Shown here piece by piece: positions 1 to 7,020 of a stretch of 43,991 nucleotides of DNA. The position numbers and the translations under genes are program-made. Every line of letters starts with the position of its first letter. The first letter of the stretch is position 1. The notes beneath the pieces are model-generated. The model was not told where the DNA came from. It saw only the letters and a list, made by a program, of their open reading frames with translations, and searched no databases. This stretch comes from Thauera aminoaromatica S2 (GTDB taxonomy: Bacteria > Pseudomonadota > Gammaproteobacteria > Burkholderiales > Rhodocyclaceae): positions 1-43,991 of the forward strand of contig NZ_AMXD01000018.1 in assembly GCF_000310185.1 (NCBI RefSeq), given 5' to 3'.

Positions 1-746
1 AGCGCGCTGCCCGCGCCGGGCACGCCGGCGAGGATGCCCGCCGCGGCGAGCAGCGCGAGCCCAGCCGGCAGCAGGTGGCCGACGCGCACCATGCGCGCCG
101 CGATCGCCTCGAAGGCCTGCACGCTGGGGGCCGGGGCGCGATCGGCGCGCAGGCCGTCGAGGTAGCGTCTCCACAGCAGCAGGCGGGCGCACAGGGCGAG
201 CACGAGGGCCATCGCGGCGGCGATCTGCAGCCCGCCCGCCAGGGTGGTGGCGATCAGGCCCGCGCCCTCGGCCAGTCCGGTGCCCAGTACCAGCGGCGCG
301 CAGCGCGCATGGCGCCAGGCGGGGATGCCCTTGTCGGCGGCGAGGATGCGCGCCTGGGCGTAGACGAAGGCGAGGCCGCACAGCCCGGCGAGTGCCTGCG
401 CGGCGGGGTGGGCGGTGTAGAGGGCGAGCACGCCCGCGCCGAACAGCGCCAGTGCGACCGAGGCCTCGCGCGTCATCCACGAGCTGCGGATGTGACGGAA
501 GACGTTGAGCGCGCGCCACGGTCGGCCGATCTCGAACCAGACGCACAGCAGCCCGAGGGCGACGAGGAGCAGGCCGGCGGCGAGTTGCGGGCGCACCTCG
601 ACACCGGCGAGGCCGGCGAGCCCGGCGAACAGCACGAGCCCGCCGCCGCTGCCGCCGCAGATGAAGTTGCCGGCGGCGCGCCAGTCCCAGTGCTGCTGCA
701 GGCGGGGTGCGGGCTGGCCGGGGAGGGGGGAACGGTTCGGTTTCAT
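1..746 (-). CDS. padD: Membrane anchor subunit of a DMSO-reductase-type molybdoenzyme (PadD/DmsC/NrfD-like), partial
   Basis: The frame opens at an ATG on the minus strand (746) and runs without a stop to the window edge, so about 248 residues are visible and the C-terminus is missing. It starts MKPNRSPLPGQPAPRLQQHW and continues with alternating hydrophobic segments. The stretch FEIGRPWRALNVFRH after the second hydrophobic segment resembles the quinol-binding anchor family (DmsC/NrfD). Its start overlaps the stop of the four-cluster iron-sulfur gene upstream by one base (TGATG), so translation is probably coupled. By position it is the third subunit of the fdhD-padB-padC operon and would pass electrons between the iron-sulfur subunit and the quinone pool. 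The family assignment is fairly sure; the Pad identity rests on the large subunit. Confidence 0.7.
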   Translation of the reverse strand, partial: MKPNRSPLPGQPAPRLQQHWDWRAAGNFICGGSGGGLVLFAGLAGLAGVEVRPQLAAGLLLVALGLLCVWFEIGRPWRALNVFRHIRSSWMTREASVALALFGAGVLALYTAHPAAQALAGLCGLAFVYAQARILAADKGIPAWRHARCAPLVLGTGLAEGAGLIATTLAGGLQIAAAMALVLALCARLLLWRRYLDGLRADRAPAPSVQAFEAIAARMVRVGHLLPAGLALLAAAGILAGVPGAGSA

Positions 747-1393
747 CAGGCGTGATCCCAGATGTAATAGACGCTCGGCCCGGTGCCGAGCTCCTCGTGC
801 ATGTGGAAGTGCTGGGTTTTTGCGAGCAGGCGGCTGACCGCGCTGTCGGGGTCGTCGATGTCGCCGAAGACCATCGCGCCCGAGATGCAGGAGTTGACGC
901 AGGCCGGGGTGACCTCGGGGTCGCGCCCGGGGATGCGTCCGCTCGCCGCGGCGGCGTCGATGCGTTCCTTGCAGAAAGAACACTTGGTCGCCACCGAGAT
1001 GCGCGACGGGTCGAAGCGGATCGCCTCGGAGGCGATCGGCTGCTCGCCGTAGGCGAAGCGCGCTTCGTGCACGATCGAGCGCGCCTCGTAGGGACAGGCC
1101 ATCACGCAGTTGGCGCAGCCGATGCACACGTCGTAGTCGATGGTGACCAGGCCGTCGCGGCGCTTCTGCGTCGCCTCGGTGGGGCAGACCGCCGCGCACG
1201 GCGGCTCGGCGCAGTGCATGCAGGCCGTCGGCAGGAAGCTGCGGCGCACGTCGGGGAACTCGCCGGTCTCGAGGTCGAGCACGCGGCGCCACTGCACGCC
1301 GGGCGGGGTGGCGTTGGCGTTCTTGCACGCCGCGGTACAGGTCTGGCAGCCCACGCAGCGGCGCAGGTCGATGCTCATCACATAGCGGGTCAT
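746..1393 (-). CDS. padC: Four-[4Fe-4S] ferredoxin-like subunit (PadC-like)
   Basis: This is a 215-residue protein with 16 cysteines in the pattern of four [4Fe-4S] clusters: Cys13/16/19/23, 58/61/66/70, 90/93/96/100 and 138/141/165/169. That is the DmsB/NrfC/PhsB electron-transfer subunit layout. There is no signal peptide, so the subunit should be cytoplasmic. The ATG overlaps the stop of the large subunit gene by four bases (ATGA) and its own stop overlaps the start of the membrane anchor gene. It would carry electrons from the molybdenum subunit to the anchor. The PadC name is by context; other members of this family would look alike in isolation. Confidence 0.8.
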   Translation of the reverse strand: MTRYVMSIDLRRCVGCQTCTAACKNANATPPGVQWRRVLDLETGEFPDVRRSFLPTACMHCAEPPCAAVCPTEATQKRRDGLVTIDYDVCIGCANCVMACPYEARSIVHEARFAYGEQPIASEAIRFDPSRISVATKCSFCKERIDAAAASGRIPGRDPEVTPACVNSCISGAMVFGDIDDPDSAVSRLLAKTQHFHMHEELGTGPSVYYIWDHA

Positions 1394-4143
1394 TGCACGG
1401 TGCTCCCTTCGAGACGGCGGATCGCCACGCGCACGATGTCGGCGCCCGAGCCGGTGGCGTCGGTGAGTTCGAGCGACATCGGCGCCACGGTGTTGAGGCT
1501 GGGCATGCCGAAATCCTTGGCGACCGGGGTGGCCCAGTGGTCGAACTGGCCCGGGATGACCAGGGTGTCGGGGCGGATGCCGTGGGCGAGCACCGCCTTG
1601 CCGTAGGTGGCGCCGATGTGCGAGCGGATCTCGACGCGGTCGCCGTCGGCGATGCCGAGGCGCCTGGCGGTGTTGGCGTTCATGATCACCCCGGCGTGGC
1701 CCCGCACGTTCTGCGCCACCTCGCGCATCAGCGCGATGCTGACGTTGCCGCCGGTGTGGTACTGCATGCTCTTGGTGGCGAGCAGCCACAGCGGGTAGTC
1801 CTCGGGCTTCGCGCCGCTGTCGACCAGGGCCTGCTCCCAGCGCCCGGGAACGTCGTGCCATTCGGGCAGGGCGGTGTATTCGGAGAGCTGGGTGTCCCAC
1901 CAGTGCATGTCGTGCTCGTGCAGGCGGTTGCCGAGCTCGCGGCCGATGCGCAGCAGGCGCTCCTGGTAGGGCAGCTCGTAGCGCAGGCCCTTCTCGGCCA
2001 GGGTGGGGGTGAGGTACCACGAGCGCTGCGGCATCGGCACGGTGTAGAAGCCGTGCTCCTTGAACCAGGCGAGGTCGTGGGTCTCCTGCCCCTGCGAGAG
2101 ATCGGTGCTCGCCGCGCGGCAGATGGCGTCCCAGATCGTGTCCACGTCGTGCGTGCGCGTGGGGTCGAGGCTGAAGTCGTAGCCCTCGCCGGCGAGCGGC
2201 GAGACGCCGCCGGCGCCGCGGTTGATCGCCTTGTTGTAGGGCTCGAGCAGGCCGGTGCGGCGCGCCAGCTCGGTGCTGATCCAGGTGAAGTCGCGCGCCT
2301 CGCCCTGCGGCTCGACCGCCGGCTGGCGCAGCACCACGCCGCGCGCGGTCCAGAACTGCTCGACGAACTTGGTGCCGCCGACCTTGATCATCTGCAGGGA
2401 TTCGAGGTCGGTGGCCTCGGGCAGCAGCAGGTCGGCGAAGAAGTTGGTCTCGTCCACCGTGTAGGCGAAGGACACGGTGAAGGGGAAGGTGGCGATCGTC
2501 TCCACCAGGCTGGGCGTGTCCCAGAACGAGATCGCCGGGTTGGAGCGGTAGATGAACCAGATGTCGGGCAGGGTCGGCTTGGGCATGTTGAAGTCGCGCG
2601 GCACCTCGCGCTGGAACATCCACGCCAGCTGGGTGGGGCCGAGCGCCTGGCTCCATGCCGAGTTGCCGACGATCGGCACCAGGGTGCGGTGGGCGTTGCG
2701 GCCGGTGGGCCGGGCGACCCAGTGCTCCTTGTCGGTGGGGTTGAATTTCTGCGCCATGAAGCCGTCCTCGCCAGCGGCGACGCTAAGGTGGCGGTCGTCG
2801 TGCGGGCGGTTCAGCCGCACCGTGGTGCCGAGGGTACCGCCCGGCACCTCGAGCGCGCCCACCAGGGTGGCGAGCACCGTGCGCGCCCAGCAGCACTCGA
2901 AGGCGCCCCAGCCGTTATTCACCGACTTGCCGAGGGTGACCGCGACCGGGCGCAGCGGCAGGGTGGCGCCGTCCACCTCGATGGTGGCGCCGACCTGCGC
3001 GTTCTCGAGGTACTCGCCCGCGATGCGGCGGATGGTGGCCGCAGGCACGTCGCAGATGCCCTCCGCCCACTCCGGCGTGTATTTGCGCATGTGCTCGACC
3101 AGCATCGTGTGGGCGGGTGCGCCCTCCACGTCGGCGAGCGCATGGCGGGCGTCGTCGGCATCCACGGTCACCGCGGCGGCGACGCGGAAGCGGCCCTCGA
3201 GCGCGGGCTCGACGCCCGGGGTGTCGAAGGGCACGGCGCGGCCGGCGGCGGGATCCCACACCAGCGGCTTCGCGCTGTCGGGGGCGCGCAGGTAGAGACC
3301 GTCGGGGCCGACCAGGTAGGGCGAGGACGTGCGGTCGCGCAGGAAGGGCAGGTCGAGCTGCCCGAGGCCGTGCTCGCACACCAGCACGTGGATCAGCGCG
3401 AACATGAAGGCGGGGTCGGTCTTGGGGCGGATCGGCACCCACTCGGACGCACAGGCGCCGGTGATCGACAGGTGGGGCTCGACCTGCACGCGCTTGTAGC
3501 CGCGCACGCGCGCGTCGGCGTGGCGGGTGACCGCGCACGGGCCGCCGGAGGCGTCGACGTTGCTGCCGATCGAGATCACGTAGCGGCAGTTGGGCGTGTC
3601 CGCGGCGACGGTGAAGGCGCGGTGCCAGAACTCGCCGTAGAGGTGCTCGGAATGCACGCACTTGACGCCCTGGCCGGAGCCGAAGCTGAAGTCGATCGGC
3701 CCCCAGGCGGCGAGGAAGGCGGGCAGGGTGCCCATGTACATCGCCGGCGTGCCGCCATGGCCGAAGCTGGCCGCCACGCGCGGCAGGCCGGAGTCGTCGA
3801 CGAGGCCCTTCTCGCGCACCGCGGCGAGGCGGGCGGCGATGGTATCGAGCGCCTCGTCCCAGGAGATCGGTACGAAGCCCGGATCCTCGTTGCGCCCCTT
3901 CTTCGGGTTGGTGCGCTTCATCGGCTGCAGGATGCGGTGCGGGTTGTAGGTCTTCTGCACCAGGCCGTGCGCCTTCACGCATACGCGTCCGCGCGCGGGA
4001 TGCACGTCGGCGGCGGCGAAATTGGGTTCGATCTCGGTGGCCACGCCGTCGATCACCTTGACGGTCATGAAGTCGGGGCCGGCGACGCAGTTGTAGCAGT
4101 AGCTCGGAATCTTGCGTTCGTTGCGGGCGGTGGCGGCGGTCAT
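1390..4143 (-). CDS. padB: Molybdopterin oxidoreductase catalytic subunit, probable phenylacetyl-CoA:acceptor oxidoreductase large subunit (PadB-like)
   Basis: The protein has 917 residues and belongs to the DMSO-reductase (bis-MGD) family. The expected reaction is oxidation of phenylacetyl-CoA to phenylglyoxylate with electrons going to quinone, an entry to anaerobic benzoyl-CoA metabolism. The N-terminal cluster region shows Cys16, Cys19 and Cys55 (CYNC near the start, then GRVCVKAHG), but the usual third cysteine (position 23) is Pro, followed by Asp24. KTYNPHRILQPMKRTNP and PISWDEALD are typical of the family. Cys162, in GQGVKCVHSEH, is the likely molybdenum ligand. No twin-arginine signal is present, which fits a cytoplasmic CoA-ester substrate. 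The ATG at 4143 has a GAGGAG ribosome site and lies 14 bases after fdhD. The Pad assignment is from remembered family resemblance and the aromatic context; thiosulfate or polysulfide reductase-like enzymes are the alternative. Confidence 0.72.
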   Translation of the reverse strand: MTAATARNERKIPSYCYNCVAGPDFMTVKVIDGVATEIEPNFAAADVHPARGRVCVKAHGLVQKTYNPHRILQPMKRTNPKKGRNEDPGFVPISWDEALDTIAARLAAVREKGLVDDSGLPRVAASFGHGGTPAMYMGTLPAFLAAWGPIDFSFGSGQGVKCVHSEHLYGEFWHRAFTVAADTPNCRYVISIGSNVDASGGPCAVTRHADARVRGYKRVQVEPHLSITGACASEWVPIRPKTDPAFMFALIHVLVCEHGLGQLDLPFLRDRTSSPYLVGPDGLYLRAPDSAKPLVWDPAAGRAVPFDTPGVEPALEGRFRVAAAVTVDADDARHALADVEGAPAHTMLVEHMRKYTPEWAEGICDVPAATIRRIAGEYLENAQVGATIEVDGATLPLRPVAVTLGKSVNNGWGAFECCWARTVLATLVGALEVPGGTLGTTVRLNRPHDDRHLSVAAGEDGFMAQKFNPTDKEHWVARPTGRNAHRTLVPIVGNSAWSQALGPTQLAWMFQREVPRDFNMPKPTLPDIWFIYRSNPAISFWDTPSLVETIATFPFTVSFAYTVDETNFFADLLLPEATDLESLQMIKVGGTKFVEQFWTARGVVLRQPAVEPQGEARDFTWISTELARRTGLLEPYNKAINRGAGGVSPLAGEGYDFSLDPTRTHDVDTIWDAICRAASTDLSQGQETHDLAWFKEHGFYTVPMPQRSWYLTPTLAEKGLRYELPYQERLLRIGRELGNRLHEHDMHWWDTQLSEYTALPEWHDVPGRWEQALVDSGAKPEDYPLWLLATKSMQYHTGGNVSIALMREVAQNVRGHAGVIMNANTARRLGIADGDRVEIRSHIGATYGKAVLAHGIRPDTLVIPGQFDHWATPVAKDFGMPSLNTVAPMSLELTDATGSGADIVRVAIRRLEGSTVQ

Positions 4144-4157
4144 CGCGGACTCCTCGC

Positions 4158-4976
4158 TCAGTGCATGCGTTGCGGGTGGGTGTAGACGCTGTGGCGGTGG
4201 CCGCGCGCGAAGCCGACCAGGGTGACGCCCGCGGCCTCGGCCAGGCGCACCGCCATGCCGGTCGGCGCCGAGAGCGCGGCGATCGCGGCGATGCCGACGG
4301 TGGCGGCCTTCTGCACGATCTCGTAGCTGGCGCGGCTGGTCATCAGCACGAAGCCGTCGTCGAAGCCGCAGCCGCGCGTGGCGATCGCGCCGATGAGCTT
4401 GTCGAGCGCGTTGTGGCGGCCGACGTCCTCGCGCACCAGCGCGACGCTGCCGTCGCGCCGGCACCACGCCGCCGCATGCACCGCGCCGGTGAGCTGGAAC
4501 AGCGGCTGCAACGCGGCGAGCTCAGCCTGGGCGCGCTCGAGCGCGCCGGGCTGGATCGCGGTGTCGGCGAGGCGGGCGGGCGGCAGCGGGCGCTGCAACT
4601 GGGCGAGGCTCTCGATGCCGCACAGGCCGCAGCCGGTGCGCCCGGCGAGCGCGCGGCGGCGTTCGCGCATGGCGGCGAAGCGCTCGCTGGCGAGCGCCAT
4701 GCGCACCTCGCAGCCGAGGGCGTGCTCCACCACGTCGATGTCGTGGAGCTCGCGCGCGCTCGCGGCGATGCCCTCGCTGAGCGTGAAGCCGAGCGCGAAG
4801 TCCTCGAGATCCTGCGGGGTGGCGAGCATCACCGCGTGGGAGAAGCCGTTATAGACGAGGGCGACCGGCGCCTCTTCGGCGACCGCGTCCTCGCCGAGGA
4901 TCGCGGAGTCGGTGCCCCGGCGTTCGACGCCGTAGCTGCGGTGCGCGCCGCTTGCGGGGGAAGGGTGGTCGAGCAT
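4158..4976 (-). CDS. fdhD: FdhD, sulfurtransferase for bis-MGD enzymes
   Basis: The 272-residue protein has the FdhD signature CGLCG, with Cys116 and Cys119 forming the CxxC that relays persulfide sulfur to the molybdenum cofactor. Other family stretches are EDVGRHNALDKLIG and the C-terminal VGFARGHRHSVYTHP. FdhD normally sulfurates the Mo centre of formate dehydrogenase. Here no formate dehydrogenase is in view; the gene is first in an operon with the PadB-like oxidoreductase 14 bases downstream, so it probably serves that enzyme. The start has a strong Shine-Dalgarno (AGGAGG five bases before the ATG). Confidence 0.9.
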   Translation of the reverse strand: MLDHPSPASGAHRSYGVERRGTDSAILGEDAVAEEAPVALVYNGFSHAVMLATPQDLEDFALGFTLSEGIAASARELHDIDVVEHALGCEVRMALASERFAAMRERRRALAGRTGCGLCGIESLAQLQRPLPPARLADTAIQPGALERAQAELAALQPLFQLTGAVHAAAWCRRDGSVALVREDVGRHNALDKLIGAIATRGCGFDDGFVLMTSRASYEIVQKAATVGIAAIAALSAPTGMAVRLAEAAGVTLVGFARGHRHSVYTHPQRMH

Positions 4977-5224
4977 GGGGACCTCCTGTCGGGAAGGAGC
5001 CGCAAGAGGGTCGTGCAGCGGCTTGACTTAATGATACAAAAAAATATCAAGAAATCAATATCTGCGTATCACAAAATTATAAAGTCAAGTTAAATCATGA
5101 CGTTGCAGATAGTTAGATATCCACGAATAAGATTGCTCGTGTTGCTTCGCTATGGGGGATTTTGCATAGGATGGGTGCGGCGGGAGCCCGGGCGGTCCGT
5201 GCTTGCCGTGCGAGGGGCGGGCGT
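4977..5224. promoter_or_regulatory. AT-rich promoter region upstream of fdhD-padBCD
   Basis: A 248-base gap with no gene. Its core, about 5023-5150, is strikingly AT-rich compared with the surrounding sequence. It contains an 8-bp inverted repeat, CTTGACTT (5022-5029) and AAGTCAAG (5082-5089), separated by 52 bases. On the minus strand TTGACT (5088-5083) could be a -35 element, but no good -10 at 17 bp follows (AGATAT at 19 bp is the nearest). It most likely holds the promoter and regulator sites of the fdhD operon. The mocA stop lies at its other end. Confidence 0.5.
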
Positions 5225-5833
5225 TCAGTGGCTGCCGAGGCGGTGATTCACGGCGGCCAGGTCGGACGGCGTGTCGATGTCCAGCCAGCTGGCGTCGTTG
5301 TCGACAGCGAGTTCGACCAGCGCCCCACGGTGGCGAGCGAGCAGTGCGCGTGCGCCTTCGTCGCCGGCGAGGGCGCGCAGCTCGTCACCGAAGCGCGCGG
5401 CGAAGCCCACCGGATGGCCGCGGCGGCCCCGGCAGACGGGGGCGGCGATGGCGGCGCCAGCGCGCAGCGCGTCGGCGACCAGGCGGTGCTGGGCGGTGGG
5501 CACCAGCGGCATGTCGCCAAGTGCGACCAGCCAGCCTGCGGCATCGGCGGTGGCGGCCACGCCACAGGCGATGCTGACGCCCATGCCGGGGTGCTCGGCG
5601 CCACAGCGAACCACCTCGGCACCCGCCGCACGCAGCTCGTCCTCAAGCGTGCCGGGCTGGGCGGGAACGACCGCCACCACCAAGTCGACGGCCGGCAGCA
5701 GGCGGGCGCAGGTGGTCGCGGCCACGCCGCGGCCGTCGGCCAGGCGGGCGACGAGCTTGCCGCCGCCGAAGCGGCTGCCGGCACCGGCGGCGAGCAGGAT
5801 GCCGACGATCAGGCCGCGCGTGCGAGCGGGCAT
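5225..5833 (-). CDS. mocA: MocA-type molybdenum cofactor cytidylyltransferase
   Basis: The 202-residue protein has an N-terminal nucleotidyltransferase signature (ILLAAGAGSRFGGGKL), a metal-site GDMPL segment near residue 100, and GHPVGFAARF, typical of MocA/MobA-like enzymes. MocA joins CMP to molybdopterin to give the MCD cofactor used by xanthine-oxidase-family enzymes, including 4-hydroxybenzoyl-CoA reductase encoded later in this window. Its start overlaps the xdhC reading frame by 25 bases, so the two are co-transcribed. MobA (GTP-specific) is the alternative, but the pairing with xdhC favours MocA. Confidence 0.85.
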   Translation of the reverse strand: MPARTRGLIVGILLAAGAGSRFGGGKLVARLADGRGVAATTCARLLPAVDLVVAVVPAQPGTLEDELRAAGAEVVRCGAEHPGMGVSIACGVAATADAAGWLVALGDMPLVPTAQHRLVADALRAGAAIAAPVCRGRRGHPVGFAARFGDELRALAGDEGARALLARHRGALVELAVDNDASWLDIDTPSDLAAVNHRLGSH

Positions 5834-6810
5834 GCGGCGGACTCCGTCGCCGGGCGTGCGACTGCGGCCGTCAGGCTCGTGCCGTTGCGGCGCGCGGTGA
5901 GGTCGGCGACGATCGCGAGCGCGATCTCGGGCGGTGTGCGGCTGCCCAGCGGCAGGCCTGCCGGTGCATGCAGGCGGGCGATCTGCGCGTCGCCGAGGTC
6001 GAACAGGCGCAGGCGCTCGCGGCGGGCGGCGCTGGTTGCGCGCGAGCCCACTGCGCCGATGTAGAAGGCGTCGCTGTGCAGCGCGTCGATGAGGGCGAGG
6101 TCGTCGAGCTTGGGATCGTGGGCGGCGGCGAGGATCACGCTGCGGCGGTCGGGGCGCATCGCGGCGACCGCGTCGTCGGGCATCTCGGTGGTGATCTCCA
6201 CGCCGGGCAGCGTCCAGCTCGCGCGGTATTCCTCGCGCGGCTCGCTGAGCGTGACGCGGTAGTCGAGGGCGAGCGCGAACTGGGCGAGATAGGCGGAGAG
6301 CTGGCCGGCGCCGACGATCAGCATGCGCCAGCGCGGCCCGAAGGCCGCGGTGAGCCGGGAGCCGTCGAACACCACCGCGGTGTCCGGGACGGAGTCGAGC
6401 AGCTCCACGGCGCCCGTGGCGAGGCTCAGCCGGCGTGCGAGCAGTTCGCCGCGCTCGATGCGCGCGAGCGTCTCGGCGAGCCGGCTGCCGGCGTGCAGCG
6501 GCTCGAGCACCAGGCTCAGCGAGCCGCCGCAGGGTAGCTGGAAGCGCCGGGTCTGGTCCGCGGTGATGCCGTAGGTGACGAGCTCCGGGCGCTCGAGCCA
6601 TTGCGTGCGCAGGCGATCACTCAGGTCGTCCTCGATGCAGCCGCCGGAGACCGAGCCGGCCAGGCGTCCGTCGCCGCAGATCGCCAGCAACGCGCCTTCG
6701 GGTCGCGGCGAGGAGCCCCAGGTGCGCACCACCGTCGCGAGCGTGACCGGCAGTCCGGCCGCCTGCCAGGCGACGGCCTGGCGCAAGGTCTCGAGATTGA
6801 CGCTGTCCAT
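5809..6810 (-). CDS. xdhC: XdhC-family molybdenum cofactor maturation protein
   Basis: The start at 6810 (MDSVNLETLRQAV) is chosen because AGGAA lies just upstream; an in-frame ATG at 6843 lacks this support. The 333-residue protein has the N-terminal XdhC domain (VTLATVVRTWGSSPRPEG, then GSVSGGCIEDD) and a C-terminal Rossmann-like domain (LIVGAGQLSAYLAQFA, then ILAAHDPKLDD and YIGAVGSRAT). XdhC binds the molybdenum cofactor, helps its sulfuration and hands it to apo-enzymes of the xanthine oxidase family. It is operonic with mocA and divergent from the ModE-like regulator. The likely client in this window is HcrA. Confidence 0.88.
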   Translation of the reverse strand: MDSVNLETLRQAVAWQAAGLPVTLATVVRTWGSSPRPEGALLAICGDGRLAGSVSGGCIEDDLSDRLRTQWLERPELVTYGITADQTRRFQLPCGGSLSLVLEPLHAGSRLAETLARIERGELLARRLSLATGAVELLDSVPDTAVVFDGSRLTAAFGPRWRMLIVGAGQLSAYLAQFALALDYRVTLSEPREEYRASWTLPGVEITTEMPDDAVAAMRPDRRSVILAAAHDPKLDDLALIDALHSDAFYIGAVGSRATSAARRERLRLFDLGDAQIARLHAPAGLPLGSRTPPEIALAIVADLTARRNGTSLTAAVARPATESAACPLARAA

Positions 6811-6850
6811 GTCGGTTCCTCGGGAAAGGAAAATGTTAGACACGCTAACT

Positions 6851-6868
6851 ATTGGAGTTCAAACAATT
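6851..6868 (+). promoter_or_regulatory. Shared motif copy 1 (ATTGGA-N3-CAAACAATT)
   Basis: The sequence ATTGGAGTTCAAACAATT matches 15 of 18 positions of the copy at 25875-25892. It has dyad symmetry (ATTG-N9-CAAT), like a LysR-type or ModE-type operator half-site pair. It lies 41-58 bases upstream of the xdhC start codon. Confidence 0.5.
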
Positions 6869-6883
6869 ACACTTCGAAGTGTA
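6868..6883. repeat. Perfect 16-bp palindrome (candidate operator)
   Basis: TACACTTCGAAGTGTA is identical to its reverse complement and abuts the shared 18-nt motif. It lies between the divergent xdhC and ModE-like genes. A dimeric regulator site is the natural reading. It does not match the Escherichia coli ModE consensus as I know it. Confidence 0.5.
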
Positions 6884-7020
6884 GCAGGGTGCCGGGCCCT
6901 TGCAAATTGAAAGGCACAGCAGCGGGACGTCCGGTTTCGTCTCGGCCAGGCCTTATGCCCCGGGGGCGCGGGCTCGCCGCGGACGACGCGCTTGCGCTAA
7001 CCTCGCACGAGGCCGCCACG

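Larger units (their letters stand above)
6811..7020. promoter_or_regulatory. Divergent promoter region between xdhC-mocA and the ModE-like gene
   Basis: The 210-base divergent gap holds three closely spaced symmetrical elements on the xdhC side: GTTAG-N5-CTAAC (6835-6849); ATTG-N9-CAAT within the motif ATTGGAGTTCAAACAATT (6851-6868); and the perfect 16-bp palindrome TACACTTCGAAGTGTA (6868-6883). The middle motif recurs in the cobS/marR gap at 25875-25892. The part nearer the ModE-like start (about 6890-7020) is GC-rich and I see nothing clear in it. Confidence 0.55.

Noticed and set aside
1393-4185. A 930-codon open frame on the plus strand, antisense to the PadB-like gene
   Set aside because: Its product is Arg/Gly/Val/Ala-rich with no recognisable domain. 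Such frames are expected opposite GC-rich genes; the minus strand encodes a clear molybdoenzyme.
4977-5224. The AT-rich gap as an attachment site or scar of a mobile element
   Set aside because: No integrase, tRNA, direct-repeat pair or transposase remnant is present; a promoter region explains it better.
5162-6064. A 300-codon plus-strand frame starting in the AT-rich gap before mocA
   Set aside because: Almost all of it is antisense to mocA and xdhC, and it has no recognisable motif.
6868-6883. The palindrome as a canonical ModE box
   Set aside because: It lacks the TATA-rich arms of the known Escherichia coli ModE site, so it is reported only as an unassigned candidate operator.
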